A stretch of 64,000 bases of DNA from Oceanospirillaceae bacterium (GTDB lineage: Bacteria; Pseudomonadota; Gammaproteobacteria; Pseudomonadales; Balneatricaceae). This document shows, one piece after another, positions 51,494 through 60,968 of the stretch (position 1 is its first letter; each line of letters opens with the position of its first letter). The stretch is from assembly GCA_013215375.1 (NCBI GenBank), contig JABSRB010000011.1, forward strand, positions 124,001-188,000, given 5' to 3'. The notes below the pieces were generated by a model. That model had not been told where the DNA came from, searched no databases, and was given only the letters and a program-made list of their open reading frames with translations. The translations under genes and the position numbers were made by a program.

Positions 51494-51831
51494 TTGATCG
51501 CTCCTAGTTTTTACAAGAAAATCTATTAAGAAAAACAACTTATCATTAATGAGATTTATTCGTTATAAGAATAAGTATGAGTTTTTTCCTAACCATTTTT
51601 TTTATTTATGTGCAGCTTCTAATTCAAACTAGGCTGGTGATTTCAGGCTTGTTACAGAAAACAATCTGCTGCTAACAACCATCTAAATATCTAATGCTTC
51701 CCCGCTGAGCGCCTGTAAATACGGGGAAGTAAAGAGAGATGTTACCGCTATTAACTTTTAATAATTTTTATCCAAGTCGCCATTCGCGTGGCGTTTAAAA
51801 CAATTATTACCCATGATTTTTTATCTATTGA

Positions 51832-51845
51832 TTGACACAGATCAA
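51832..51845. promoter_or_regulatory. Near-consensus FNR/Anr box
   Basis: TTGACACAGATCAA matches the FNR consensus TTGAT-N4-ATCAA at nine of ten positions. It lies 57 bases upstream of the GbsR-type gene and the cyd operon behind it. Oxygen-responsive control of cytochrome bd by FNR-type proteins is well established, so the position is sensible. Confidence 0.65.
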
Positions 51846-51859
51846 TATAGATTTTAAAC

Positions 51860-51877
51860 TTTCAGAAATTACTGAAA
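51860..51877. promoter_or_regulatory. TTTCAG-N6-CTGAAA palindrome, candidate operator
   Basis: A perfect inverted repeat, followed by a further CTTCAG, ends 25 bases before the GbsR-type ATG. It is well placed for autoregulation by that protein. The motif does not recur in the ~165 bases before cydA. Confidence 0.55.
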
Positions 51878-51901
51878 CTTCAGAACAAACTAGGTATATC
51901 C

Positions 51902-52468
51902 ATGAAAATGTCACCAAAAGTAGAATCCTTTGTTTATCACTTCGGCGAAATGGGGAGTAAATGGGGCTTCAACCGTACAGTGGGCCAGATTTATGCGTTA
52001 TTAGTGGTGAGTGACCAGTCGTTAAATGCCAATCAAATTGGCGAAGCTCTGAGCATCTCTCGTGGCAACGTCAGCATGGGAATCAAAGAGTTACAATCTT
52101 GGCAACTGATAAACCTGAAGCATATCCCAGGCGACAGAAAAGAGTATTACAGCCCGAAAGGCACTATTTGGGAAATGGCCAATCGAGTTTTTGAAGAGCG
52201 CCGCAAGCGCGAAGTGGACCCCACTTTAACCTTATTGCGTAACTTGCAATTAGATGAAGCCAACGACGATGCTGAAGTTTACGCACAAGGTAAGATGCGC
52301 GAAATCCACGATTTACTCGAGACCATCACTCAGTGGTCCGCTGAATTGCAGCGCTTAGACCCCGCCAAATTACATACTTTGATGAAGCTTGGTGCCGGTA
52401 TCAGTAAAGTGCTCTCGATCAAAGATCAGTTTATTAAACCTAAAAAAGATTCGAATAAAGATAGCTAA
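51902..52468 (+). CDS. GbsR/MarR-type transcriptional regulator
   Basis: A 188-residue winged-helix protein of the GbsR group: 'VESFVYHFGEMGSKWGFNRTVGQIYALLVVSDQSLNANQIGEALSISRGNVSMGIKELQSWQLINLKHIPGDRKEYYSPKG'. A helical dimerisation region follows. Bacterial GbsR-like proteins commonly sit upstream of genes for respiration or osmolyte use. It is 165 bases upstream of cydA on the same strand, so control of cytochrome bd, in addition to an FNR box, is inferred. A TTTCAG palindrome just before its start suggests autoregulation. Confidence 0.87.
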   Translation: MKMSPKVESFVYHFGEMGSKWGFNRTVGQIYALLVVSDQSLNANQIGEALSISRGNVSMGIKELQSWQLINLKHIPGDRKEYYSPKGTIWEMANRVFEERRKREVDPTLTLLRNLQLDEANDDAEVYAQGKMREIHDLLETITQWSAELQRLDPAKLHTLMKLGAGISKVLSIKDQFIKPKKDSNKDS

Positions 52469-52633
52469 AAGCCTGTCGGGCTTGGCCGATCGTAACGAGA
52501 AAGATCCGGTAATATGGCCAAGTTCTGGTTTCTCGCCGTAGATTAACGCTAAGTCCTACCGACTGCTAATAACCCACGCTCCCCGCAATAATGACAGCAA
52601 ACTTACCTACATAGTGAGAAGAAGGTTTGATTT

Positions 52634-54217
52634 ATGATAAATGAGACACTGGTAGAACTATCTCGTTGGCAATTCGCCATCACCGCTCTATTCCACTTCC
52701 TATTTGTGCCACTGACTATCGGCATGACTTGGATACTGGTGATTATGGAGTCGGTCTATGTAATGACCGGACGTGAAATTTACCGCGACATGACCAAGTT
52801 CTGGGGTAAATTATTTGGCATCAACTTTGCCATTGGCGTCACTACTGGCCTGACCATGGAGTTTCAGTTTGGCACTAACTGGGCCTATTACTCACACTAT
52901 GTCGGCGATGTGTTTGGTGCACCGCTGGCCATAGAGGGGCTGATGGCGTTTTTCTTAGAATCAACTTTAGTGGGTATGTTTTTCCTCAGCTGGGATAGAT
53001 TGAGTAAACGCCAACATTTAATGGTCACTTTTTTTATGGCGATAGGCACCAACCTCTCAGCGCTGTGGATTTTGATCGCCAATGCCTGGATGCAAAACCC
53101 GGTCGGCTCTGAATTTAACTACCAGACCATGCGCATGGAAATGACCAGTTTTTCCGAGATCGTCTTTAACCCAGTAGCCCAGGTAAAGTTTATCCATACG
53201 GTGTCAGCCGGTTATGTCGCGGGCTCTATGTTTGTGCTGGGTATCAGTAGTTATTACCTGCTCAAAGGTCGCGATATTGCCTTTGCCAAGCGCTCTTTTT
53301 CAGTGGCAGCGGGCTTTGGTCTCGCCTCAGTGTTATCGGTCATTTTGCTCGGCGATGAGTCTGGCTACGAAGTGGGCGATGTGCAAAAAGTAAAACTGGC
53401 GGCGATAGAAGCGGAGTGGGAAACAGAACCGGCCCCCGCGGCATTCACCTTAATAGGTTTGCCCGACAGCGAAAACAGACATACCGATTATGCGCTCAAA
53501 ATCCCCTATGCACTGGGTATTATCGCCACCCGCTCGCTGGATAAGGAAGTGCCTGGCATCGCTGATTTACAAGCGTTGAGCCTAGAAAAAATCCGCTTAG
53601 GCATGGTTGCGTACAAATATTTAGTATTACTGCGCAATGACCAGCGCAGCGCAGAAAACATCGCGCAATTCGAAAAGTATAAACAATATTTAGGTTACGG
53701 GCTGTTACTCAAGCGCTACACAGAACAGGTAGTAGACGCTAGTGAAGAGCAAATTCAAGCGGCCGCCAGAGATACCATTCCACCGGTCGCACCACTGTTT
53801 TTTAGCTTTAGAATCATGGTCGCTTGCGGTATTGCGATGCTGCTGATCTTTGCCTTAAGCTTTTACTACAACGCTAAGCGCCAAATCACCGAGAAACGCT
53901 GGCTGTTACGCGCTGCTTTATACGGCATCCCACTACCTTGGATAGCGATTGAAACCGGCTGGTTCGTCGCCGAATTTGGTCGCCAGCCCTGGGCGATCAG
54001 TGAAGTGTTACCGACCTTTTTAGCCACTTCAAACCTGGCGGTCAGTGACGTATTAATCAGTATGATTGGCTTCATTATTTTCTACAGCATACTGGCGGTG
54101 ATCGAGTTCTGGCTGATGTTTAAGTTCGCCCGCTTAGGCCCTAGTAGCTTGCACACTGGCCGCTATCACTTTGAGCGCAATACCCAGCCATCCCCCGGTA
54201 TGCACAGTCATATTTAG
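52634..54217 (+). CDS. cydA: Cytochrome bd ubiquinol oxidase subunit I
   Basis: A 527-residue integral membrane oxidase subunit. His21 (LFHFLF) is the heme b595/d ligand. The b558 ligands are the His in '[10 protein letters not shown]' and Met in 'FRIMVACG'. The quinol-binding Q loop is present, with '[14 protein letters not shown]' and a long C-terminal loop portion ('[23 protein letters not shown]'), so this is the long-Q-loop type with its CydX small subunit. 'EFGRQPW' and the final membrane helices are intact. It reduces oxygen to water at low oxygen levels, using ubiquinol and without proton pumping. AAGG is near the ATG. First gene of cydABXDC. Confidence 0.97.
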   Translation: MINETLVELSRWQFAITALFHFLFVPLTIGMTWILVIMESVYVMTGREIYRDMTKFWGKLFGINFAIGVTTGLTMEFQFGTNWAYYSHYVGDVFGAPLAIEGLMAFFLESTLVGMFFLSWDRLSKRQHLMVTFFMAIGTNLSALWILIANAWMQNPVGSEFNYQTMRMEMTSFSEIVFNPVAQVKFIHTVSAGYVAGSMFVLGISSYYLLKGRDIAFAKRSFSVAAGFGLASVLSVILLGDESGYEVGDVQKVKLAAIEAEWETEPAPAAFTLIGLPDSENRHTDYALKIPYALGIIATRSLDKEVPGIADLQALSLEKIRLGMVAYKYLVLLRNDQRSAENIAQFEKYKQYLGYGLLLKRYTEQVVDASEEQIQAAARDTIPPVAPLFFSFRIMVACGIAMLLIFALSFYYNAKRQITEKRWLLRAALYGIPLPWIAIETGWFVAEFGRQPWAISEVLPTFLATSNLAVSDVLISMIGFIIFYSILAVIEFWLMFKFARLGPSSLHTGRYHFERNTQPSPGMHSHI

Positions 54218-54240
54218 CGAACAGCTTTAGAGGTAACAAT

Positions 54241-55377
54241 ATGTTTGATTACGAAACTTTAAAACTCATTTGGTGGCTACTGATTGGCTTTTTGTTTATC
54301 GGCTTTGCCATTACCGATGGCATGGATATGGGCGTGGGCACACTGCTACCCTTTATCGCCAAAAACGATACGCAACGCCGCGTGGTCATTAACAGCATTG
54401 GCCCGCACTGGGACGGTAACCAAGTGTGGTTCATTACTGCTGCCGCTTCCTTGTTCGCCGCTTGGCCACCGGTTTATGGCACTGCTTTTTCCAGCTTTTA
54501 CTTTGCCATGATGCTGGTGTTATTCGCTCTGTTCTTACGTCCTGTAGGCTTTGATTATCGCAGTAAAATAGATGATCCTACTTGGCGTAACAACTGGGAC
54601 TGGGCCATTTTTGTCGGAAGTTCAGTGCCACCAGTGGTCTTCGGCATTGCCATCGGCAACTTATTTTTGGGCGCACCCTTTGTTTTCGATCAGTTTTTAC
54701 GGGTCACTTACAGCGGCTCCTTTTTTGCGCTGTTTCACCCTTTTGCACTGCTCTGCGCGGTGGTCAGCTTAGCCATGATAGTGATGCAGGGCGCCATTTG
54801 GCTGCAACTGCGCGCCGACTATGTGATCGCCGATCGCGCCCCCAAAATTGTCACTGTTGCCTGTGTCTTTTTACTGCTGGCCTTTGGCGCCGCGGGGCTC
54901 TGGCTCACCCAGTTAGATGGCTATTTACTCAGTGCTATCAGCGATATCAACGCTCAGCCAGATCTACTCAATAAAACCGTGATCAAGGTGCAAGGCAGCT
55001 GGCTCAACAACTACTCCGTTATGCCTTGGACCATAGCACTGCCTATTGCTGCTGTGCTCTTTTGTCTATTGGCGACAACGCTGTCAAGAGTGCACAAAGC
55101 GGGCTGGGCGATCCTCTGTAGCTCGTTAATGTTGGCGAGCATTATCAGCACTGCGGCATTTTCACTGTTCCCGTTTATCTTGCCATCGAGCAGTGCGTTA
55201 AGCAGTAGTCTGACAATTTGGGATGCTGTTTCTAGTGAAAAAACCTTAAACATTATGTTAATTGTGGTCGCTATCTTTATCCCGCTGATCCTCGCCTACA
55301 CCAGCTGGTGTTACGTGAAGATGTGGCGTCGGGTCACTATTGCTGAAATAACAGCCAACAGTCACAGTGCCTATTAA
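54241..55377 (+). CDS. cydB: Cytochrome bd ubiquinol oxidase subunit II
   Basis: A 378-residue membrane subunit, the structural partner of CydA. The N-terminal helix has 'LIWWLLIGFLFIGFAITDGMDMGVGTLLPF', followed by 'NSIGPHWDGNQVWFITAAASLFAAWPPVYG', both characteristic of CydB. The usual eight- to nine-helix plan is complete. GAGG lies eight bases before the ATG, and the gap to cydA is 23 bases. The small subunit CydX follows 22 bases later. Confidence 0.97.
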   Translation: MFDYETLKLIWWLLIGFLFIGFAITDGMDMGVGTLLPFIAKNDTQRRVVINSIGPHWDGNQVWFITAAASLFAAWPPVYGTAFSSFYFAMMLVLFALFLRPVGFDYRSKIDDPTWRNNWDWAIFVGSSVPPVVFGIAIGNLFLGAPFVFDQFLRVTYSGSFFALFHPFALLCAVVSLAMIVMQGAIWLQLRADYVIADRAPKIVTVACVFLLLAFGAAGLWLTQLDGYLLSAISDINAQPDLLNKTVIKVQGSWLNNYSVMPWTIALPIAAVLFCLLATTLSRVHKAGWAILCSSLMLASIISTAAFSLFPFILPSSSALSSSLTIWDAVSSEKTLNIMLIVVAIFIPLILAYTSWCYVKMWRRVTIAEITANSHSAY

Positions 55378-55399
55378 CACAACTTAAGGAGATTCAATA

Positions 55400-55564
55400 A
55401 TGTGGTATTTCGCTTGGATTTTAGGGGTATTGCTCGCCTGTGCCGTCGGCATCATCAACGTGATGTGGTACGAGATGGAGCAACACCAAGACAACATTGC
55501 CGATGATCAGCAACCTATAGCCGATCTCGACCGACACAATAGTACTGAAAGTAACCTTGGATAA
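55400..55564 (+). CDS. cydX: Cytochrome bd-I oxidase small subunit CydX
   Basis: A 54-residue protein: MWYFAWILGVLLACAVGIIN, then VMWYEMEQHQ and a polar tail. It has the single membrane helix and the MWYFAWILG start that define CydX, the third subunit stabilising the heme environment of CydAB. AAGGAG lies eight bases before the ATG. Its stop overlaps the cydD start by one base (TAATG). It is below common ORF size limits and easily missed. The tail is longer than the ~37-residue E. coli protein. Confidence 0.93.
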   Translation: MWYFAWILGVLLACAVGIINVMWYEMEQHQDNIADDQQPIADLDRHNSTESNLG

Positions 55565-57330
55565 TGGATAAGCCCAGCAGCAAAACAGCGCTTAGCGCCG
55601 CTAAGTCGTGGCTAAAGCAACAGCGTCATTATGCAGGTCATTTACTAACGCTGAGTATGGTCTGCAGTATTGTCGCTGGTTTTTGTCTGATCGCCCAAGC
55701 GGCACTGCTCGCCCATGTAGTGAGCCAAATAATGTTTGCAGAGAGCCACTGGCAGCAACAGCAAACACCGTTATTAGCACTGCTAGCGTTAATGCTCTGC
55801 CGAGTTTTACTGAGCAAATACACCGAACAGTTTGCCTTTCGTGGCGCCAGTGAGATCAAATTGGCGCTGCGCAAGGAACTCTATTTAAAACTCACCCAGT
55901 TAGGGCCAAGCTATGTAGAGCAGCAACACAGCGCCGAGCTATCCGAGGTTTTACACACAGGTGTCGAAGCTTTAGAGAGCTACTACGCACGCTACTTACC
56001 TGCCGTGGCCTTTTGCGCCATCATGCCACTGGCGATTTTAGCGGTAGTATTACCGGTGGATTGGCTGACTGGGTTAATATTTTTAGTCACCGCACCGCTG
56101 GTGCCGCTGTTTATGATTTTAATCGGACTAAAAGCAGAGCAGCTCAATCAGAAACACTGGCAGCAACTAAGCCGGATGAGCAACCATTTCTTAGATATTC
56201 TGCAGGGGCTGGCGCAATTAAAGCTGTTTAATGCCAGTCGCGCCGAGTCGGCGGCCATTGCCAGCATTGCGGATCAATATCGACGCAGCACTATGTCGAT
56301 CCTCAAAGTAGCTTTTCTCTCCTCTCTCGCCCTAGAGTTTTTGGCCACCATGAGTATCGCGATGGTGGCGATCACGGTTGGCTTTAGACTCTACTGGGGT
56401 GAGCTAGATTTCAGCGTTGGTTTTATGCTGCTATTGCTCGCCCCTGAGTTTTATCTGCCCTTTCGCAATTTAGGTCAGGCCTATCACGCCAAGATGAAAG
56501 GCGTAGCGGCGGCGCAACAGATGCTGCAAATATTACAGGCAACACCTTTGCGCAGTGGTACTAAAATATTTACAGAAAGTGCCGATAAACACCTGAGCAT
56601 TAGCTACCAACAAGTCAGTTTTGCCTACCCTGAACAGCGCCAGGCACTGCATAATTTATCATTAAAGATAGAATCCCCCGGTCTGTACGCCATTATCGGC
56701 CCCAGCGGCGCCGGAAAAAGCACCATGATCGACACTCTACTGGGATTTTTACAGCCCAGCGAGGGATGCATCACTATTAACGGTGAAGACTTAGCGCAGT
56801 TAGAGCGCGCCAGCTGGCAGCAACAACTAGCATGGGTGCCGCAAAACCCGCAGTTAATTTACGGCAGCTTGTTGCAAAACATTCAATTGGCCGATCCCAG
56901 CGCCAGCATGGCGCAAGTGAAAGCCGCCGCAACAAAGGCCGGTGTCGATCAGTTTATCGATCAATTGGAGCACGGCTGGCAACAGCCAATCGGCGAGCGC
57001 GGCGCGGGGATTTCCGGTGGGCAAAGACAGCGTATTGCCATGGCGAGAGTGTTTCTAAAACAGGCACCTATCTTAATCTTGGATGAGCCTAGCGCGCATT
57101 TGGATGCCGACACCCAGCGCTGGCTAGTCGAAAGTTTAAATGACTACGCCCAACAACACACAGTGATTGTCATCGCCCACCGCTTACAGAGTATTCAACA
57201 GGCAAAAACTATCTTTTTACTCAATCAGGGCACATTGTCCGCCCAAGGTAGCCATAGCGATCTGCAGCTGCACTCAAGTTTATATCGCGAATTAATTGCC
57301 GCGGATGCAGGAGCTGAAAATGTCCGCTAA
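55564..57330 (+). CDS. cydD: Heterodimeric ABC exporter subunit CydD
   Basis: A 588-residue ABC exporter half: six membrane segments in residues ~20-320, then the nucleotide-binding domain with Walker A GPSGAGKST, signature 'GISGGQRQR' and Walker B 'ILILDEPSAHLD'. CydDC exports thiols such as glutathione and cysteine and is required for cytochrome bd assembly. The start overlaps the cydX stop by one base, and the 3' end overlaps cydC by 11 bases. The order cydABXDC in one operon differs from the split arrangement of E. coli. Confidence 0.96.
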   Translation: MDKPSSKTALSAAKSWLKQQRHYAGHLLTLSMVCSIVAGFCLIAQAALLAHVVSQIMFAESHWQQQQTPLLALLALMLCRVLLSKYTEQFAFRGASEIKLALRKELYLKLTQLGPSYVEQQHSAELSEVLHTGVEALESYYARYLPAVAFCAIMPLAILAVVLPVDWLTGLIFLVTAPLVPLFMILIGLKAEQLNQKHWQQLSRMSNHFLDILQGLAQLKLFNASRAESAAIASIADQYRRSTMSILKVAFLSSLALEFLATMSIAMVAITVGFRLYWGELDFSVGFMLLLLAPEFYLPFRNLGQAYHAKMKGVAAAQQMLQILQATPLRSGTKIFTESADKHLSISYQQVSFAYPEQRQALHNLSLKIESPGLYAIIGPSGAGKSTMIDTLLGFLQPSEGCITINGEDLAQLERASWQQQLAWVPQNPQLIYGSLLQNIQLADPSASMAQVKAAATKAGVDQFIDQLEHGWQQPIGERGAGISGGQRQRIAMARVFLKQAPILILDEPSAHLDADTQRWLVESLNDYAQQHTVIVIAHRLQSIQQAKTIFLLNQGTLSAQGSHSDLQLHSSLYRELIAADAGAENVR

Positions 57331-59068
57331 ATTAAATATCAGCCACTTACGCAGTGACAGCCAAGCACCCTTACCTAACGATCGAAAAATAATCTTTAGG
57401 TTATTGTTATTAACCCGTCCTCACTGGCGTTGGATGGGCGCCGGCATTTTACTGGCGCTAGTGACACTGCTGGCTAATATTGCACTATTAACCACTGCTG
57501 GCTGGTTCATATCAGCGATGGCCGCTGCCGGTATCGCCGGCGTTAGCATGAATTATTTCACCCCGGCAGGCGTGATCCGTTTTTTAGCCATTATTCGTAC
57601 CGCTGGGCGCTATGGGGAGCGATTAGTCACCCACAACGCCACTTTTTTACTACTGGCGCAGCTGCGACAGTGGTTCTACCAAAAACTAGAGCCGCTGGCA
57701 CCCGCTGGCTTACAGAGCTACCGCAGCAGTGATTTACTGTCGCGCTTACAGAGCGATATAGAACAGTTAGATAACTTTTACCTGAGTATTTTACTGCCCA
57801 GTATCGTCGCATTAATTGCAGTACCAATACTATTTATCAGCCTCCATGTATTCTATCCGGCACTGGCACTGCTGATTCTCAGTGCACTAGTAATAGTCGG
57901 CCTGTTACTCCCCACTTGGGTAGTCAGAAAAACCGCCGCCAGTGGCAGCATCATCACTGAGCAACGCCAGCAGCTAACCACCGCAATCATCGATGGTTTA
58001 CAAGGTATGCGCGAGTTAGAAATTTACGGCGCTAAGGATGCGCAACTTGCCCAAGTAAGTCATTACTCTAAGCAACTGGCCAGTAGCCAATTGCAGATCA
58101 ACAGCATCAACGCCCAGTCTCAGAGCACTTCTGTACTAGTGATCAATACGAGCTTATGGCTGAGCTTGATACTGCTCGGTATCGCCCTATCCAATAATAC
58201 GATTCCTCAGAGCCAGTTTGTGATGTTGTTACTATTATCGCTGGCCGCCTTTGAAGCTGTGCAGCCCCTGCCGATGGCTTTTGAGCAACTAAGCGCCACA
58301 CTCAGCGCCGCCAGAAGGCTATTTTCGCTGGCGGATCAGCAACCAGTGCGAGTTGAGCCTAAAGCGCCTGCCTCACTGAGCGCACAGCTCGCCCAGCAAC
58401 CGCTAAGTATCGAATTTAAGCAGCTCAACTTTTCTTACCCAAACCAATCGCAGCAGGTATTGCACCATTTATCACTCGTCGTAAATCAAGGTGAAAAAAT
58501 CGCTATTAGCGGGCGCAGTGGCAGCGGTAAATCTACCATAGTGCAACTGCTACAAGGCTTTTATCCTTGCCCTGAGGGCACAATTAACATAGCGGGAATT
58601 GACATCAACCACTGCAGTGGCGAAGAGCTGCGCCAACAACTCTCTGTAGTATCCCAACACAGCTACTTATTTGCAGCGAGTATTCGCGACAACTTGTTAC
58701 TAGCCAATCCGAAGGCCACACCAGAGCAATTGCAACAAGCCTGTGATATCGCAGCGGCCAGTGAATTTATTGCACAGCTGCCCCAAGGCTTAGATACTTG
58801 GTTAGGCGAGACCGGGCGCGGCCTCTCGGGCGGGCAAGCACGGCGCATCCACATCGCCCAAGCGCTATTAAAAAATGCGCCCGTGCTGATTTTGGATGAG
58901 CCCACGCAAGGGTTAGACCCTATTACCGAGCAACAAGTAATGCGCGCCATCTGGCAGTTGATGAAAAACAAAACCGTTATATTGATCACTCATAACCCAA
59001 GGTTACTGGCCAGTGTCGATCGGGTTTATCAGTTAGGATCGGTCAAGCCCGACTGGCTAATAGATTAA
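57320..59068 (+). CDS. cydC: Heterodimeric ABC exporter subunit CydC
   Basis: A 582-residue half-transporter with six membrane segments ('WMGAGILLALVTLLANIALLTTAGWFIS') and a nucleotide-binding domain: Walker A GRSGSGKST, signature 'GLSGGQARR', Walker B 'VLILDEPTQGLD'. The ATG at 57320 is chosen because GGAG lies seven bases before it, inside cydD; two earlier in-frame ATGs overlap this site. It pairs with CydD. The gene ends 12 bases from a convergent gene's stop, so the two transcripts probably overlap. Confidence 0.96.
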   Translation: MSAKLNISHLRSDSQAPLPNDRKIIFRLLLLTRPHWRWMGAGILLALVTLLANIALLTTAGWFISAMAAAGIAGVSMNYFTPAGVIRFLAIIRTAGRYGERLVTHNATFLLLAQLRQWFYQKLEPLAPAGLQSYRSSDLLSRLQSDIEQLDNFYLSILLPSIVALIAVPILFISLHVFYPALALLILSALVIVGLLLPTWVVRKTAASGSIITEQRQQLTTAIIDGLQGMRELEIYGAKDAQLAQVSHYSKQLASSQLQINSINAQSQSTSVLVINTSLWLSLILLGIALSNNTIPQSQFVMLLLLSLAAFEAVQPLPMAFEQLSATLSAARRLFSLADQQPVRVEPKAPASLSAQLAQQPLSIEFKQLNFSYPNQSQQVLHHLSLVVNQGEKIAISGRSGSGKSTIVQLLQGFYPCPEGTINIAGIDINHCSGEELRQQLSVVSQHSYLFAASIRDNLLLANPKATPEQLQQACDIAAASEFIAQLPQGLDTWLGETGRGLSGGQARRIHIAQALLKNAPVLILDEPTQGLDPITEQQVMRAIWQLMKNKTVILITHNPRLLASVDRVYQLGSVKPDWLID

Positions 59069-59080
59069 GTTTCCAAAAAC

Positions 59081-59623
59081 TCAGGCTTTGCGTTGAATTT
59101 TGCTGCAAACTTCGCCAAGTACCGCAATTTCAGACATTGATTCCAGCACATCCGCTGTGGCTGCCCAGGGATACGACAAGTTTTCAAAACACCCCATTAT
59201 CTCGGGCTGTTGCTGTGCAGGGAAAAGCTGCATATCTTCAATAACAATAGTCAATTGGCTCACTAGGTTTAATCCTTCTTTAGCAAACACCCATTGGTAT
59301 TCCCCAAACCCAACCCGAACTAACCCAGAACTTTTCTCCGTCATGGCGACCAACCAGCGACAGCTGACTTCGCAATCCCGCTGCAGCCAAGTATCGTTAA
59401 GGCAAAGGGTATAAATATTCTCGTAGGACTGATTAAAACCTCTAATTAATACCTCTGTTATTTCATTGAGACCTGCTGTTGCTGATGGGAACGCTATATT
59501 GTCAGAATTTACTTTCATACTCAAAGTTGCGTTTTGTGTAAAAACGCTGCCCATCAAATGGGGTTTGTTTTGATCCTTTGCCTTGATATACCTGCCAATA
59601 TGCCGCTTATAGGTACTGGTCAT
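59081..59623 (-). CDS. NTF2-like (SnoaL-type) hypothetical protein
   Basis: A 180-residue protein with the alpha+beta cone pattern of SnoaL-like NTF2 proteins: N-terminal 'HIGRYIKAKDQNKPHLMGSVFTQNATLSMKV', a middle 'ITEVLIRGFNQSYENIYTLCLNDTWLQRDCEVSCRWLVAMTEKSSGLVRVGFGEYQWVF' and a final strand 'LVSQLTIVIEDM'. GAGGA lies six bases before the ATG. Such folds serve varied enzymes and binding proteins; no catalytic residues can be assigned. It is convergent with cydC and not obviously linked to it. Confidence 0.65.
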   Translation of the reverse strand: MTSTYKRHIGRYIKAKDQNKPHLMGSVFTQNATLSMKVNSDNIAFPSATAGLNEITEVLIRGFNQSYENIYTLCLNDTWLQRDCEVSCRWLVAMTEKSSGLVRVGFGEYQWVFAKEGLNLVSQLTIVIEDMQLFPAQQQPEIMGCFENLSYPWAATADVLESMSEIAVLGEVCSKIQRKA

Positions 59624-59747
59624 AAAATTTCCTCTAAGTCTTTAGCTGCTCAAAATCGGTGACTTTCTAACGCTATGTTCATCCTAAGCCCAAGGGCAAA
59701 GCGCTTAATTTAACCAAATCTGCCCCTAGGGGTTATCATTTGATGAT

Positions 59748-60866
59748 TTAGGCCGCGCCTAATTCATCCTTATTAAACCGTTGAGCATTCTCTAAATCAA
59801 CTAAAGGTGCAAGCATTGAATAATTGAACCCTTTAATACTATTGGAGTTCTTTACCGTATTGGGCCAATCCTGATTAGATAGGGCAATCTTTCCGAGAGC
59901 GACAAAATCTGCTTGGCCACTTTCTAATACATCTGTGGCTAACTGTGGATCACTGACGCCACCATTGGCGATAACTGGCAAGCCACTATATTTTTTTGCC
60001 AGAGATGCCAGAGACTCCCCCTCACCAAACGCCGCGTTATTAAGCAGTGGCTCAGTGGTATGAATATAATCAGCCCCGCACTCTTTAATCATTGCAAAGG
60101 TACTTTTTGCCGCCTCTTCACCCCCGGCCCAAACATACTGGGTATCATTTACTTTCTTTTGCGAAAAACGCACCCCTACAATCAAAGCTTCACCCACGCT
60201 TTCACGAACCGCTGTTAGGATTTGTTGATAGATACGCAACCGATTGGCAAGTGATCCACCGTAGCTATCCTCTCTTTGATTGGTGTACTCTGTTAAAAAC
60301 TGGTCGAGTAAATAGCCGTTCGCACCGTGTATTTCGACACCGGCAAAACCCGCTTTTTCAGCTCTTAGTGCAGCATCAACAAAACCTTGTACTGCCACTT
60401 CAATATCTTGCTCTGTCATCGCTTGCGGTAACTTATAAGCGCCTTCTCCATGATAGGCAGGCATCTGCTTACCCTTAGGCTGTACGGCAGATGGGGCAAT
60501 GCTTGGTTTTGACAAATGGTTGTATTGCGACAGAGCACCGCCATGCATCAACTGTGCAATTAACACAGCACCTTTAAGATGAACCGCTGCAATGATTGGT
60601 TTCCAGCTGTCGGCCTGTGCTGATGTGGCAATTCCAGGCTGGTTTAAATAAGCCTGGCTATGTAACTCATCGGTATACAAACCCTCGGTGATAATAAGGC
60701 CAAAACCACCGGTTGCGTAATTCTCATAATATCCCTTCATTAAAGGGCCCACTTTACCATCAGACTCTGCGCTGACTCTTGTCATTGGTGCCACTGCAAG
60801 CCGGTTGTTGATAGCAGTATTAGCTATTTTTGAAGGCTTAAATAATATGGAGTTAGTTGTTGTCAT
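59748..60866 (-). CDS. Old Yellow Enzyme family NADH:flavin oxidoreductase (NemA-like)
   Basis: A 372-residue FMN-binding barrel. 'VEIHGANGYLLDQFLTEYTNQREDSYGGSLANRLR' contains the His/Asn (HGAN) substrate pair and the conserved YGGSLANR loop. The N-terminal 'NNRLAVAPMTRVSAESDGK' and 'PVIANGGVSD' phosphate loop are present. OYE proteins reduce activated alkenes, nitro compounds or N-ethylmaleimide with NAD(P)H. It is divergent from a LysR regulator, which probably controls it. AGAG lies seven bases before the ATG. Confidence 0.9.
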   Translation of the reverse strand: MTTTNSILFKPSKIANTAINNRLAVAPMTRVSAESDGKVGPLMKGYYENYATGGFGLIITEGLYTDELHSQAYLNQPGIATSAQADSWKPIIAAVHLKGAVLIAQLMHGGALSQYNHLSKPSIAPSAVQPKGKQMPAYHGEGAYKLPQAMTEQDIEVAVQGFVDAALRAEKAGFAGVEIHGANGYLLDQFLTEYTNQREDSYGGSLANRLRIYQQILTAVRESVGEALIVGVRFSQKKVNDTQYVWAGGEEAAKSTFAMIKECGADYIHTTEPLLNNAAFGEGESLASLAKKYSGLPVIANGGVSDPQLATDVLESGQADFVALGKIALSNQDWPNTVKNSNSIKGFNYSMLAPLVDLENAQRFNKDELGAA

Positions 60867-60968
60867 AGTATTTCTCTGCAGATGAATGAAAGTTCAAACA
60901 TTTTGACATTCAACTAAAACCTTGTAAATATGGCCACATATTGAAACATTATTAACTAAAAGTTGAAT

